Counted from the stretch's first letter, positions 1 through 11,037 are shown. The stretch is 64,000 nt of DNA from Propionibacteriaceae bacterium AM104-82 (GCA_027658995.1 JAQDQK010000002.1:186001-250000); one strand, 5' to 3'. The notes: generated by a model not told the origin, from the sequence alone. Program-made: numbers and translations.

Positions 1-1
1 C

Positions 2-880
2 GGGCGGGCGCAGGCCAGGATGACGCGCGCGCTCAAACTGCAGCCCGAGACGGTGGCCGCCAGGCCGCTGTCGCCCGGCCGCGACGCGGTCGCCCTCGCG
101 GTGACGGCTCTCGTCGCGGTCGGCCTTGTCGGCGTCCCACTTGTCAACCTGGCCTGGCGGTCGCTGCACCGCTCCGGGGAACTGACGCTGGTCAACTACA
201 CGCAACTGGCGGGGCAGCCGACGCTCGGCGCGACGCTCGGGGGTGCGCTGCGCACCTCGGTGCTGACGGCGCTGGCCGCGACGGCGATCGCGGTGACGCT
301 CGGCGTCCTGGTGGCGCTGATCGCGTCGCGCAGGCCGAGGCGACCGGCGGGAAGGGCCGCGCTGTCGACGGTCGAGTCGCTGTTCCTGTTGCCGCTGGGG
401 GTCTCGGCAGTGACCGTGGGCTTCGGCTACCTGATCACCCTGAACCGCCCGCCGCTGGACCTGCGCTCAAGCGTGGTGCTGATCCCCATCGCGCAGGCCG
501 TGGTGGCGCTCCCGTTGGTGGTGCGCACGCTGCTTCCGGTGCTGCGGGCCATCGACGTGCGGCAACTGGAGGCGGCGGCGATGCTCGGCTCATCTCCCCT
601 GCAGGTGCTGCGCCGCATCGAACTGCCGCAGTTGGGCAGGGCGCTCGGTCTGGCGATCGGCTTCGCGTTCGCGGCCTCGCTCGGCGAGTTCGGCGCGACC
701 TCCTTCCTGGCGCGCCCCGACAACCCGACCCTTCCCGTGTTGATCTTCCGGCTCTTCGGGCGGCCGGGCGCCGAGATGTACGGCATGGCGCTGGCGGCCT
801 CCGTGCTGCTGGCAGGATTGGCGGGAATCACGATGGCGGTCGCCGAGAGGATGCGGCCGCGGGAGGTGGCGACGTGGTAG
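2..880 (+). CDS. ABC transporter permease (C-terminal part, cut by the window edge)
   Basis: This is the inner-membrane permease of a binding-protein-dependent ABC importer. The frame is open from base 2, and the first ATG is at base 20. It has several hydrophobic helices and, in the second half, the EAA-type loop EAAAMLGSSPLQVLRRIELP that docks on the ATPase. The segment LGEFGATSFLARPDNPTLPV resembles the last permease domain of Fe3+/thiamine (ThiP-like) permeases. Those usually carry two permease domains in about 500 residues, so an N-terminal half is probably outside the window; this is inference. The last codons overlap the start of the ATPase gene, indicating translational coupling. The substrate (thiamine or ferric iron) cannot be decided from the sequence. 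Confidence 0.85.
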   Translation, partial: GRAQARMTRALKLQPETVAARPLSPGRDAVALAVTALVAVGLVGVPLVNLAWRSLHRSGELTLVNYTQLAGQPTLGATLGGALRTSVLTALAATAIAVTLGVLVALIASRRPRRPAGRAALSTVESLFLLPLGVSAVTVGFGYLITLNRPPLDLRSSVVLIPIAQAVVALPLVVRTLLPVLRAIDVRQLEAAAMLGSSPLQVLRRIELPQLGRALGLAIGFAFAASLGEFGATSFLARPDNPTLPVLIFRLFGRPGAEMYGMALAASVLLAGLAGITMAVAERMRPREVATW

Positions 881-1848
881 CAGGCCTGGAGATCAGGGAC
901 GCGATCGTGAGATACGGCTCGACCGTGGCGGTCGACGGGGTGTCGCTCGACGTGCAGCCCGGCACGGTCGTCGGTCTGCTCGGGCCCTCCGGGTCGGGCA
1001 AGTCGACGCTGCTGCGCGCGATCGCGGGCCTCGAACCGCTGGCTGCTGGCAGCGTCTCCTGGGACGGCGTCGACCTGGCCCCGGTGAAGGTGTTCAAGCG
1101 CAACTTCGGCATGGTGTTCCAGGACGGGCAACTGTTCCCCACCATGACGGTGGCCAGAAACATCGCCTACGGGCTCGGCCACCTGTCGAAGGCGGCGCAG
1201 CGCGACCGGGTCGCGGAGATGCTCGAGGTCGTCGGGCTGCCGGGATACGGGGACCGCCGTCCGACCGAGTTGTCCGGTGGACAGGCGCAGCGCGTTGCGC
1301 TCGCCCGCTCGCTCGGCCCGTCACCGAGGGCGCTGCTGCTCGACGAGCCGCTGTCCGCGCTCGACACGGGGTTGCGGCGAAGGCTCGCCGACGACCTCGC
1401 CCGGATCCTGCGCGAGACGCACACCACCGCCGTCTACGTCACGCACGACCACCAGGAGGCCTACACGATCGCCGACCGGGTGGCGGTGCTCGTCGAGGGC
1501 CGCCTGCTGCAACTCGACGATCCGGAGACGCTGCGCAGGGCGCCCGCGTCGCGCGACGTGGCGGCCTTCCTCGGCGCACGGGCGTTCATCACGGAGCACA
1601 CCGCCCACGACCTCGGCTGGGACGGGGCGCTCGCGACCGGCGAGGTGCTCGCGGTGCTGCCCGGCGCGCTGCAGTTGGCCGACGGCGGGTCGGAGGTGCA
1701 GGTCGTCGACCAGGGCTACACCGTCGACGACGTGGAGATCGGAGTGCTGCTGCCCGACGGGCAGCGCGCGGTCGTGTCGTCGCCGGAGCGCGTCGACTCC
1801 CCCACCGTCCGGGTCCGCCTCACCGGCGGCGCGGCGGTGCCCGCCTAG
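874..1848 (+). CDS. ABC transporter ATP-binding protein (iron/thiamine family)
   Basis: Cytoplasmic ATPase that powers the preceding permease. It starts at a GTG overlapping the permease stop by 7 bases. Visible motifs in order are Walker A GPSGSGKST (about residue 38), the Q-loop VFQDGQLFP, signature LSGGQAQR, Walker B LLLDEP with the D-loop SALD, and the H-loop TVYVTHD-like segment with THDHQEA. After about residue 230 a TOBE-like C-terminal region follows, as in the Fe3+/sulfate/thiamine group. Its 324 residues are somewhat shorter than typical FbpC proteins and longer than ThiQ. A strong hairpin terminator follows the stop. Confidence 0.9.
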   Translation: MVAGLEIRDAIVRYGSTVAVDGVSLDVQPGTVVGLLGPSGSGKSTLLRAIAGLEPLAAGSVSWDGVDLAPVKVFKRNFGMVFQDGQLFPTMTVARNIAYGLGHLSKAAQRDRVAEMLEVVGLPGYGDRRPTELSGGQAQRVALARSLGPSPRALLLDEPLSALDTGLRRRLADDLARILRETHTTAVYVTHDHQEAYTIADRVAVLVEGRLLQLDDPETLRRAPASRDVAAFLGARAFITEHTAHDLGWDGALATGEVLAVLPGALQLADGGSEVQVVDQGYTVDDVEIGVLLPDGQRAVVSSPERVDSPTVRVRLTGGAAVPA

Positions 1849-1860
1849 CTCCCGACGCGG

Positions 1861-1897
1861 AGCGACCCCACCGGGACCAAGAACCGGTGGGGTCGTT
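1861..1897. terminator. Hairpin terminator between convergent genes
   Basis: A perfect 12-bp stem CGACCCCACCGG / CCGGTGGGGTCG (1863-1874 with 1884-1895) with a 9-base loop lies between the ABC ATPase stop and the stop of the convergent MFS gene. It would work in both directions; there is no long U-tract. Confidence 0.75.
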
Positions 1898-1909
1898 CAG
1901 CGCCCTGTC

Positions 1910-3457
1910 TCAGGACTGTGCCTGCCGCTCCTGGGCCGCGGCGGAGCCGCCCTTGACGGCCGCCTTCAGGCGCAGCGCGGCGAACAGGCCGACGGCGAGC
2001 ACCGCGGCGGAAGCCCAGACGGCCCACGAACTGGCGTGCGCGAAGCTGTCCGGCGTCGCCTGCTGGATCAGGTGCGTCCCCAGCGCGCTGGAGAGCACTG
2101 TGCCGCCCATGGCCGCGCCGAGGGCCGAGCCCACCTGTCGCACGGTCGACTGGACCGCCGACCCGGCGCCGGACTGGGCGACCGGGACGTCGCCGAGCAC
2201 CAGCGAGGTGACCTGGGCGGAGGCGAGGCCGACGCCGACGCCGTAGACCAGCATCGTGGCGGCGACCCACCAGGAGCCGAGTTGCAGCCCCACGAGCAGC
2301 GCGGTGGCCGCGACACCGACGACCTCGAGCGCGAGGCCGAGGATCACGACGCGGGCGGCGCCGAGCGCTGCGGCGAGGTGCCGGGCCGAGGCGCCTGCGA
2401 AGAACGCGCCGAGCGCCATCGTGACCAGCACCAGGCCTGCGCCGAGGGTGTCGAGCCCCAGCGTGGTGGTCAGGTACAGCGGAAGCACGAAGATCAGCGC
2501 GAACTCGCCGACGGCGACGAGCCCAGCGGTCAGGTTGCCCCAGGAGAAGCTGGGGATCGAGAACAACGAGGTGTCCAGGATCCGCACGCGTCCCTTGGCC
2601 CCGAGCGAACGCTCGTAGAACACGAAGAGCGCGACGAACACCAGGCCGATCAGCAGCGCGACGGGAGCGGCGGAGATGGGAGCGTCCAGGCCCCAGGTGA
2701 AGGAGCCGAGCGTGAAGACCTCCTCGGGCTTCCACCAGCCGAGGTTTGCCCCCTCGATCAGGCCGAAGACCAGGGCGCCGAAGCCGATCGCCGCAAGGAC
2801 GGGGCCGATGATGTCGGCGCCGTGGTCACGGTCTCCGCGGGTGTCGTCGACGAAGATCAGGGCGACCACGATCAGCACCAGGCCGATCGGGACGTTGACC
2901 CAGAACACCCAGTGCCAGGTGGCGTACTTGGTCAGGAGGCCGCCGAGCAGCGGGCCGAGCGCCGCGGCTCCCGACATCACGGCACCCCAGACGCCGAACG
3001 CGACGGCACGGTCCTTACCGCGGAACGTGGCGTTGACCGTCGACAGCGTGGAGGGCAGGATCAGCGCGCCGCCGACGCCCTGCACCGCGCGCGACGCGAT
3101 CAGCGAGGCCGCGCCGGTGGACAGGGCCGCGAGCACGCTGCCGAGCACGAACAGCGCGATGCCGACGATCAGGGTCTTGCGGCGTCCGAAGCTGTCGCCG
3201 AGTCGGCCTGCGGTGAGCAGCAGGGCCGCGAAGACAACCGAGTAGAGGCTGTTGACCCACTCGGCGTTTGTCAGGGAGAGGTGCAGGTCCCTGATGATGA
3301 CGGGGAGTGAGACCCCCACGATGGTGCCGTCCAGCACGACGAGGCCGAGCGAGACGGCGAGGATGCCGAGCGCGATCCAGCGCCGGCGTCCCCCGCTTGC
3401 CAGGACCTGGCCTGTTTCAGGCTCCTGATCCGTGGCAGCGTTCGTGGTCTCAGGCAT
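1910..3457 (-). CDS. MFS transporter, DHA2 (14-helix drug:H+ antiporter) family
   Basis: Inner-membrane proton-driven exporter of 515 residues, the usual length for EmrB/QacA-type proteins. The first helix starts near residue 30. Motif A is seen as GRLGDSFGRRK in the loop after helix 2, and a motif-C-like GPLLGGLL occurs near residue 170. Its start lies 8 bases inside the end of the DUF2871 gene, so the two are one transcript. The divergent TetR gene and the palindrome over their promoter suggest repression relieved by a small molecule. The substrate is unknown. Confidence 0.9.
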   Translation of the reverse strand: MPETTNAATDQEPETGQVLASGGRRRWIALGILAVSLGLVVLDGTIVGVSLPVIIRDLHLSLTNAEWVNSLYSVVFAALLLTAGRLGDSFGRRKTLIVGIALFVLGSVLAALSTGAASLIASRAVQGVGGALILPSTLSTVNATFRGKDRAVAFGVWGAVMSGAAALGPLLGGLLTKYATWHWVFWVNVPIGLVLIVVALIFVDDTRGDRDHGADIIGPVLAAIGFGALVFGLIEGANLGWWKPEEVFTLGSFTWGLDAPISAAPVALLIGLVFVALFVFYERSLGAKGRVRILDTSLFSIPSFSWGNLTAGLVAVGEFALIFVLPLYLTTTLGLDTLGAGLVLVTMALGAFFAGASARHLAAALGAARVVILGLALEVVGVAATALLVGLQLGSWWVAATMLVYGVGVGLASAQVTSLVLGDVPVAQSGAGSAVQSTVRQVGSALGAAMGGTVLSSALGTHLIQQATPDSFAHASSWAVWASAAVLAVGLFAALRLKAAVKGGSAAAQERQAQS

Positions 3458-3899
3458 GTACTGCCTCCTTCTTGGTGAAGAAGCCGATCTTCGAGCCGAT
3501 CATGACGAGCAGCAGGATGAAGCCGGCGGTGACGCTCATGTGACCGAGGCCCGCCATGCCCGCGAGCATCGCGGAGTCGGCCGCGGGGTTTCCGAGCACC
3601 TGCATGCAGCCCTTGACGATCATCATCGTCCCGGTCAGCAGCACGCCCGCGTTGTAGGTGATCAGGAACGCCATGTAGCGCTTCGGAAGCGAGCTGAGCT
3701 GGAACTGCTTCTCAAGGAGAAGCAGGATCAGGCCGACGATGGCTCCGAGCGTCAGCCAGTGGGTGTGGACGACGGCGAGCTGGGTGCCGCCGGGAGAGCC
3801 GTTGAACTTCGTGAACTCGCGGTAGAAGAGCCCGCTGAGCAGGCCGAGCGCCGTGTAGGCGGTGGCGAGGAAGTACTGGGTCTTAAGAGCCTTGGTCAT
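3450..3899 (-). CDS. DUF2871 family small membrane protein
   Basis: A 149-residue protein with four hydrophobic segments and the family signature GLFYREFTKFNG near residue 25 followed by VHTHWLTLG. The biochemical role of DUF2871 is not established. I chose the ATG at 3899 because AAAGG precedes it by about six bases; upstream ATGs at 3905 and beyond lack this spacing. It is the first gene of the pair with the MFS exporter and lies just downstream of a good sigma-70-like promoter. Confidence 0.85.
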   Translation of the reverse strand: MTKALKTQYFLATAYTALGLLSGLFYREFTKFNGSPGGTQLAVVHTHWLTLGAIVGLILLLLEKQFQLSSLPKRYMAFLITYNAGVLLTGTMMIVKGCMQVLGNPAADSAMLAGMAGLGHMSVTAGFILLLVMIGSKIGFFTKKEAVHA

Positions 3900-3927
3900 G
3901 GTCATCCTTTTTCGAGACATCGTGTCG

Positions 3928-3962
3928 CTATCCATGATAGGTTGGGGACACCCTGTCGTCAA
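3928..3962 (-). promoter_or_regulatory. Promoter with overlapping palindromic operator for the DUF2871-MFS pair
   Basis: Reading the minus strand, TTGACG (3962-3957) and TATCAT (3939-3934) are separated by exactly 17 bases, a near-consensus housekeeping promoter. A perfect palindrome CTATC-CAT-GATAG (3928-3940) covers the -10 element, where a TetR dimer would block polymerase. The adjacent divergent tetR gene makes this the likely operator (inference). Confidence 0.65.
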
Positions 3963-4166
3963 ACCCGAGGGGGCGGCCCGTCCGAATTGCGTCGGAAGGC
4001 CACGGAGACGGGCGTTGTCCGGCCACGCCGACAACCCCGGAGACCCGGCTCGGCCGGCCCCCGGCAAGGGACGAGGCCGACGCCCACAGCGTGCGGGACG
4101 CCCACGGCTCCCCGGGCGGCGATCCTCGGATCGGCCGGAGGGTCCGCACATGAGAGAATGAGACAC

Positions 4167-4760
4167 ATGCCGAAAATTGCCGCAGCCACCGTCGCCGAAC
4201 ACCGCGAACAGATCCGCGGTGCGCTGGTGGACGCGGCCGAGCAGATCCTCCGGGCGGGAGAGCCGCTCACCGCCGGCGTGGTCAGTTCCGCGGCGGGCAT
4301 CGCGCGCAACTCCATCTACCGCTACGTCGACAGCGTCGACGACCTGCGGGGCATGGTGCTTGCCCGCTACCTGCCCGCCTGGGACCGCGCGGTCACCGAG
4401 GCGCTCGCCCCGCTTGCCGATCCAGGAGACCGGATCGTCGCCTGGGTGCGGGTCAACCTCGAGCAGGCGGAGGTGACCGGCCACAGTTGGCTGATGGACA
4501 TCTCCCGCGGCGCGGGCGCCACCCCGTCGTCCGCGACGGCCGAGGTCGCCGACTACGCCCACCGGATCCTGCGCGACGCGCTCGGCTCGGCCTGGCTCGA
4601 CCTCGTGGCGGACAAGGAGACGGCCCGCATCCAGTCGGCCCTGACGCTCGGCCTGCTGCAGGCCGCGTTCCAGCAACTCGACTCCGCCATCCCCACCGAC
4701 CGCCTGATCACCGCGACCGAGCAGGCCGCGCGCGCCCTCGTCGAGTCCTGCCGCCCCTGA
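4167..4760 (+). CDS. TetR/AcrR family transcriptional regulator
   Basis: A 197-residue DNA-binding repressor. The N-terminal helix-turn-helix is seen at about residues 30-60 as TAGVVSSAAGIARNSIYRYV, with the family's typical IYRYVDSVDDL continuation. The C-terminal ligand-binding part is poorly conserved. It is transcribed away from the DUF2871-MFS pair and probably controls it. The ATG at 4167 was chosen as the first Met before a normal-length HTH N-terminus. It ends 18 bases from the convergent phosphatidyltransferase gene. Confidence 0.85.
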   Translation: MPKIAAATVAEHREQIRGALVDAAEQILRAGEPLTAGVVSSAAGIARNSIYRYVDSVDDLRGMVLARYLPAWDRAVTEALAPLADPGDRIVAWVRVNLEQAEVTGHSWLMDISRGAGATPSSATAEVADYAHRILRDALGSAWLDLVADKETARIQSALTLGLLQAAFQQLDSAIPTDRLITATEQAARALVESCRP

Positions 4761-4778
4761 CGGCTGGGCCCGGACCGG

Positions 4779-5369
4779 TCAGGAGGCGCGGGCGGCGGCG
4801 CGGATCCGCTGGGCGACCGTGAAGGCCGAGCCGAGCGCGACGACCCCGAGGACCACCGTCAGCGCGAGCGTCGGAGCACCGAGGCCGACGGCGAGCACGC
4901 CGAGCAGCGTGACGACGAGCCGGTCGGTGCGCTCGAACAGCCCGACGGAGGCGTCCCACCCCTCCACCTCTGCCCGGGCCCGCGCGTAGGAGACCAGGAA
5001 GCCGAGGGCGAGGCAGGCGAGCGCCAGCCACAGCACCACCCGGTCGTGCGCAGCGCCCCAGAGGGCAAGACCAGCGAAGACGGCGGCGTCGGCGAGCCTG
5101 TCGAGCGTCGAGTCGAGGAAGGCCCCGAACCGGGACTCGCGCCCCGACAGCCGGGCCATGGTGCCGTCCAAGCCGTCGCCGAGCAGGAACGCGGCGATCG
5201 CCGCGAACCCTGCGACGAACCAACCGCGCGGAAGCAGCACCAGGGCGGCGACCACCACGCCGAGCGTCCCTGCGACCGTCACGGCCGACGGCGCGACCCG
5301 CGCGGCGAGAAGCAGCCGGGCGAGCGGCGTCAGGAACCGGCCGTACAGGCCACGGAGGCGCGAGAACAC
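4779..5369 (-). CDS. CDP-alcohol phosphatidyltransferase (PgsA-like)
   Basis: Membrane enzyme that transfers a phosphatidyl group from CDP-diacylglycerol to an alcohol in phospholipid synthesis. The family motif D-x2-D-G-x2-A-R-x8-G-x3-D-x3-D is complete (begins DGLDGTMARLSGRESRFG). Several transmembrane helices surround it. I prefer the GTG at 5369, preceded by GGGGAC; a TTG at 5420 would add 17 residues without a clear ribosome site. The acceptor (inositol phosphate, glycerol phosphate) cannot be read from the sequence. Confidence 0.85.
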   Translation of the reverse strand: MFSRLRGLYGRFLTPLARLLLAARVAPSAVTVAGTLGVVVAALVLLPRGWFVAGFAAIAAFLLGDGLDGTMARLSGRESRFGAFLDSTLDRLADAAVFAGLALWGAAHDRVVLWLALACLALGFLVSYARARAEVEGWDASVGLFERTDRLVVTLLGVLAVGLGAPTLALTVVLGVVALGSAFTVAQRIRAAARAS

Positions 5370-5433
5370 GTCCCCAAGGTAGCGGGGCGGACACAACCGC
5401 TGCGCGGAGGTCGTGGTCAACGCGGCGCGCCAC

Positions 5434-5439
5434 TAGTGT
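5434..5439 (+). promoter_or_regulatory. -10 element TAGTGT of a probable leaderless transcript
   Basis: TAGTGT ends 7 bases before the ATG at 5447. That places the expected transcription start at the start codon, and no Shine-Dalgarno sequence is seen. Confidence 0.45.
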
Positions 5440-5446
5440 GACCCCC

Positions 5447-5809
5447 ATGCCCCGCACGCGATTCCCGAGGTTCGTCTTCGACACGGGCAACGAACCCGAC
5501 CCCCGCTTCACGATGGCCAACGAGCGCACGTTCCTGGCCTGGATCCGGACCTCGCTTGCGCTGCTCGCGGGAGGCATCGCGCTCGAGGTGCTCGGGCTCG
5601 GCCTGCACGAGGGCCTGCGGATCGCGGCCTCGCTCGTGCTGATGCTCGCCGCGGTGATCGCGGCGCCGCTGGCCTACCTCGGCTGGGCCCGCAACGAGCG
5701 GTCGCTGCGCAACAACACCGCGCTGCCCGCCTCCCCCTTCGGCCTCCCGCTCGCGCTCTGCGTCACCCTGGCGGGCGTCCTCGTCGTGCTGGCCTACCTG
5801 CTGCGATGA
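5447..5809 (+). CDS. DUF202 (YidH-like) membrane protein
   Basis: A 120-residue protein with three hydrophobic helices. The DUF202 signature MANERTFLAWIRTSLALLAG lies near residue 24. The function of DUF202 is unknown. A GTG at 5438 in the same frame overlaps the -10 element, so the ATG at 5447 is preferred. Its stop overlaps the start of the second DUF202 gene (ATGA), making a co-translated pair. Confidence 0.85.
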   Translation: MPRTRFPRFVFDTGNEPDPRFTMANERTFLAWIRTSLALLAGGIALEVLGLGLHEGLRIAASLVLMLAAVIAAPLAYLGWARNERSLRNNTALPASPFGLPLALCVTLAGVLVVLAYLLR

Positions 5810-6141
5810 AGGACGAGCCGTTCGACCCCGGCCTGCAACCGGAGCGCACCAGCCTCGCCTGGCAGCGCACGGCCATCTCGTTGGCCGTCGGCTCGCTCGT
5901 CTACGCCCGCATCGAGGTGCAGTTCCTGGGCGTGTGGGCCTGGACGTTCGCCCTGATCGGTGCCGCGGTCGGCATCTTCGTCGGGGTGCGCGCCAACGCC
6001 CGCTACCGGTACTCGCACCGCTCACTCAAGGCGGGCAGGGTGCGGCTCGCGGACGGGCTGCTGCCCGCCATCGTCGCCGCCGTCGTCTTCGGGGCTGCGG
6101 CCATCGCGATCGCCGTCACGCTGGCGCGGCTGCTCACCTGA
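5806..6141 (+). CDS. DUF202 membrane protein (second of pair)
   Basis: A 111-residue protein with the same N-terminal signature in the form LQPERTSLAWQRTAISLAVG and three predicted helices. It starts in an ATGA overlap with the preceding DUF202 gene. Tandem DUF202 genes are common and may form a heteromeric membrane complex (inference). A strong hairpin follows. Confidence 0.85.
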   Translation: MKDEPFDPGLQPERTSLAWQRTAISLAVGSLVYARIEVQFLGVWAWTFALIGAAVGIFVGVRANARYRYSHRSLKAGRVRLADGLLPAIVAAVVFGAAAIAIAVTLARLLT

Positions 6142-6174
6142 GCCCCGGGCGATCCTGACAGAGCGCGGACATGA

Positions 6175-6208
6175 CGAGGGGCGGACCACCGAAGTGGTCC
6201 GCCCCTCG
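6175..6208. terminator. Bidirectional hairpin terminator
   Basis: A perfect 15-bp stem (6175-6189 with 6194-6208, CGAGGGGCGGACCAC and its complement) is closed by a CGAA tetraloop. It lies between the convergent DUF202 and clpC genes. Confidence 0.85.
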
Positions 6209-6225
6209 ACGTGTGTCGACCGGTC

Positions 6226-8727
<2,502 letters not shown>

Positions 8728-8841
8728 GAAACTTCCCTCCTGCTGCCCGCCATGAGGTCACGGCGAGCAGAACACTTCAAGCTTACTAACGCTTGGTGAG
8801 GACGAAACTATCCGCGGTTCTCCCGCCGCGAACGCTCCACC

Positions 8842-9168
8842 TCAGTTGGCGGCCTCGTAGGCCTCCAGGACGCCCGCGGGGATGCGGCCGCGGTCGGAGA
8901 CCTCGAAGCCGTTCTCCCTCGCCCAGGAGCGGATCTCGGAGGTGCCTCCCTTTGCGGCGCGGGGGGCGGATCCGCGGCGGCCACCGCGCGGGGAGCGGAC
9001 CTTCTCCGCCTTCTCGATGAACGGGCTGAGCGCCTTCTCCAACTTGGCGGCGTTCGCGTCGTTGAGATCGATGGTGTATGCGTTCCCCTTGAGGGAGAAT
9101 TCGATCGACTGAGTCGCCTCGCTGCCGTCTAGGTCGTCGGTCAGAATGACGCGGATCTCGCGGGCCAT
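8842..9168 (-). CDS. lsr2: Lsr2, H-NS-like nucleoid protein
   Basis: Actinobacterial xenogeneic silencer that bridges AT-rich DNA. The 108-residue protein has the N-terminal oligomerisation domain (MAREIRVILTDDLDG) and the C-terminal Lsr2 DNA-binding fold IRSWARENGFEVSDRGRIPA. Its RGR is the AT-hook-like minor-groove contact. A basic linker with two GGRRGS/APRAAKGG stretches joins them. AGGAG lies 5 bases before the ATG. A divergent NuoD-like gene begins 79 bases away. Confidence 0.95.
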   Translation of the reverse strand: MAREIRVILTDDLDGSEATQSIEFSLKGNAYTIDLNDANAAKLEKALSPFIEKAEKVRSPRGGRRGSAPRAAKGGTSEIRSWARENGFEVSDRGRIPAGVLEAYEAAN

Positions 9169-9247
9169 GGAAACTCCTGAAGTCAGTTGGTATGGATATG
9201 GTGAACCCTACAAGCACTCCGGGGTCAACACCAGGGACGAATTACTT

Positions 9248-10354
9248 ATGAGTTATTCAGAGCACATCACCATTGGCGAACTCGCCATTGCGGGGCATAC
9301 GCCCATCTCCCTGGGTAAACGGCATCCGACAAGCACCGGGATCATCTCGATTGCGCTGGAATATGACGACTCGGGCGTGATTTCAGCAGCGGACGTCACG
9401 CACGGATACGGCCATCGGGGCGCCGAGAAACTCTTTGAAGTACGTGACTATCGATCGATGATCATGCTCGCTGATCGCCACGACTGGCTCGCGGCGGCGA
9501 GCGGTGAACTGAGCCTCACGCTCACAGTTGAGAATGCGATGCGCCTGACGGCGACGCCACGCGCGACCATTCTGCGCACCATCCTCGCCGAGCTTGCCAG
9601 AATCCACTCTCATCTGTCATTCCTGAGTTATCTGGCCACGGACGGAGTCGAAACCAGACTCTGGAATGCGGTCGATTCCATCCGCGAGGCGATGCTCGCA
9701 TGGGCGGGAAATCGGGTCCATCCGATGCTCAACAGGGTCGGTGGGCTGAGCAGCGATGTGCCCGGGAATTGGCTGGAGGATCTCGACGACGTGCTCGACG
9801 GGGCCGCTGTGGTCTCAGCCGACCTGCGCGGCCTTCTCGCGCTCACGAACCGGTTCCGGGGCCTCGCGGTGCTCAATGCCGACGATTGCCTCTCCTACGG
9901 CCTCTCAGGGCCCGTTGCGCGCGCGGCAGGCCTCGACCTGGACCTCAGGGCGACCGGCTACCTTGCCTACGACCGGATGTTCCGCCCGGTGCAGGTGCGC
10001 GAGGCGGGCGACGCTGAGGCGCGCTTCGGCGTCCTGATCGACGAGGTCGGCACGTCCATCGACATGATCAGGATGGCCCGCCAACTCGCAGAGCCCGGCG
10101 AGATCGCGACGCGACTTTCGCGCCGCCTCAAGGTTCCCGAGGGTGAGCACACCACAGACATCGAGGCGCCGTGGGGCATCGCGTCGTGCCTGATGATCTC
10201 GCGCGGCGGGGCGACCCCGTGGCGCGTGGCGCTGCGCACCCCCTCGCAGGCGAACCTGTCAGCCCTGGGGCGCGCGCTGGTCGGGACGGAAAAAGACCGC
10301 ATCCCCGACGTCGTAGCCAGCTTGGGCTACACCATCGGGGATGCGGACAAGTAG
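9248..10354 (+). CDS. Orphan NuoD-like (complex I 49-kDa subunit) protein
   Basis: A 368-residue protein resembling NADH-quinone oxidoreductase subunit D. Aligned landmarks are GKRHPTSTGIISIALEYD (family GPQHPSTHGVLR), HGYGHRGAEKLFEVRDY (family HIGYLHRGIEK), and GLSGPVARAAGLDLDLRATG (family GVTGPMLRASGV.WDLR). The second His of the family HPSTHG segment is Thr, and the usual Tyr after the HRG helix region reads as Trp. Quinone-site residues therefore seem lost. There are no CxxC pairs, so it is not a NiFe hydrogenase subunit. No other nuo gene is nearby. The 5' third looks less GC-rich than its neighbours. I chose the ATG at 9248 with AGGGA about 9 bases upstream; an upstream start would overlap lsr2. 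Function unknown. Confidence 0.7.
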   Translation: MSYSEHITIGELAIAGHTPISLGKRHPTSTGIISIALEYDDSGVISAADVTHGYGHRGAEKLFEVRDYRSMIMLADRHDWLAAASGELSLTLTVENAMRLTATPRATILRTILAELARIHSHLSFLSYLATDGVETRLWNAVDSIREAMLAWAGNRVHPMLNRVGGLSSDVPGNWLEDLDDVLDGAAVVSADLRGLLALTNRFRGLAVLNADDCLSYGLSGPVARAAGLDLDLRATGYLAYDRMFRPVQVREAGDAEARFGVLIDEVGTSIDMIRMARQLAEPGEIATRLSRRLKVPEGEHTTDIEAPWGIASCLMISRGGATPWRVALRTPSQANLSALGRALVGTEKDRIPDVVASLGYTIGDADK

Positions 10355-10369
10355 GTAGGGCGTCGCGCC

Positions 10370-10978
10370 TCAGGCCTGCATGCGCAACTCCGGCAGCCCG
10401 TCCAGGTTCAGCTTGGCCAGGTCGACCATCGTCGGGTGCTCGTCCTCGCCCCAGATCTCGTCGATGCTCGGCGAGACCGCCTTGCGGGGCAGCGTGACGA
10501 TGTTGGCGGTGTCCTCGGCCTCAAGTTCGGCGATCCGGGTCTCGAGCGCCTCGACGCGTGCCTGACGCTCGGCGACCTCTGCGCGCAGCCACGCCGCGTT
10601 GCCGCGCATCGAGCTGAGCTCCGACTTGGCGGCCGCGAGCTGGCCGCGCAGCTTGGCGATGACGCCCTGCAGGTTCTCGGCGCGGGCGTTGAAGCGGCTG
10701 ATCATGGCGACCGACTCCTCGTGGAAGCGGTCGGCCTGCTGCGAGCGCAGGTCGATCTCGTGCTTGAGCTCCTCCGCATGGCGGACCCGCTCAGCGCCGA
10801 GCTCGCGCCACGCCACGAACACCGCGGCGAAGGCCATCACGATGGCGACGACGACCCCTGCGCGCACGATCCAGGCACCCCCGAACATCGAGGCAACGGA
10901 GGCCACGGTTCCGACGGTGAGGATGGTGAGCGCGAGTGTGCGTTCGGAGGACTTGTGAGCTGCACGACGACCAGGCAT
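10370..10978 (-). CDS. DUF6779-like membrane protein with coiled coil
   Basis: A 202-residue protein with two adjacent transmembrane helices (about 15-60), then a long charged coiled coil (about 65-155) and an acidic tail. It is the last gene of the folate operon, in the position that Rv3604c holds after folK-Rv3605c in Mycobacterium tuberculosis; the assignment to DUF6779 rests on this position and the architecture. The coiled coil suggests a scaffold or assembly role at the membrane (inference). Confidence 0.65.
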   Translation of the reverse strand: MPGRRAAHKSSERTLALTILTVGTVASVASMFGGAWIVRAGVVVAIVMAFAAVFVAWRELGAERVRHAEELKHEIDLRSQQADRFHEESVAMISRFNARAENLQGVIAKLRGQLAAAKSELSSMRGNAAWLRAEVAERQARVEALETRIAELEAEDTANIVTLPRKAVSPSIDEIWGEDEHPTMVDLAKLNLDGLPELRMQA

Positions 10979-11037
10979 GCGGTCAGTGTAGGCACGCGCG
11001 ATCGGCGCTCAGCGTTGCCCGCTGGGCGTGTCGCGAA

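Noticed and set aside
9146..9247. Longer N-terminus for the NuoD-like protein
   Set aside because: It would run through the lsr2 start and promoter, and the added residues have no family match.
9248..10354. NiFe-hydrogenase large subunit
   Set aside because: The four metal-binding cysteines in CxxC pairs are absent.
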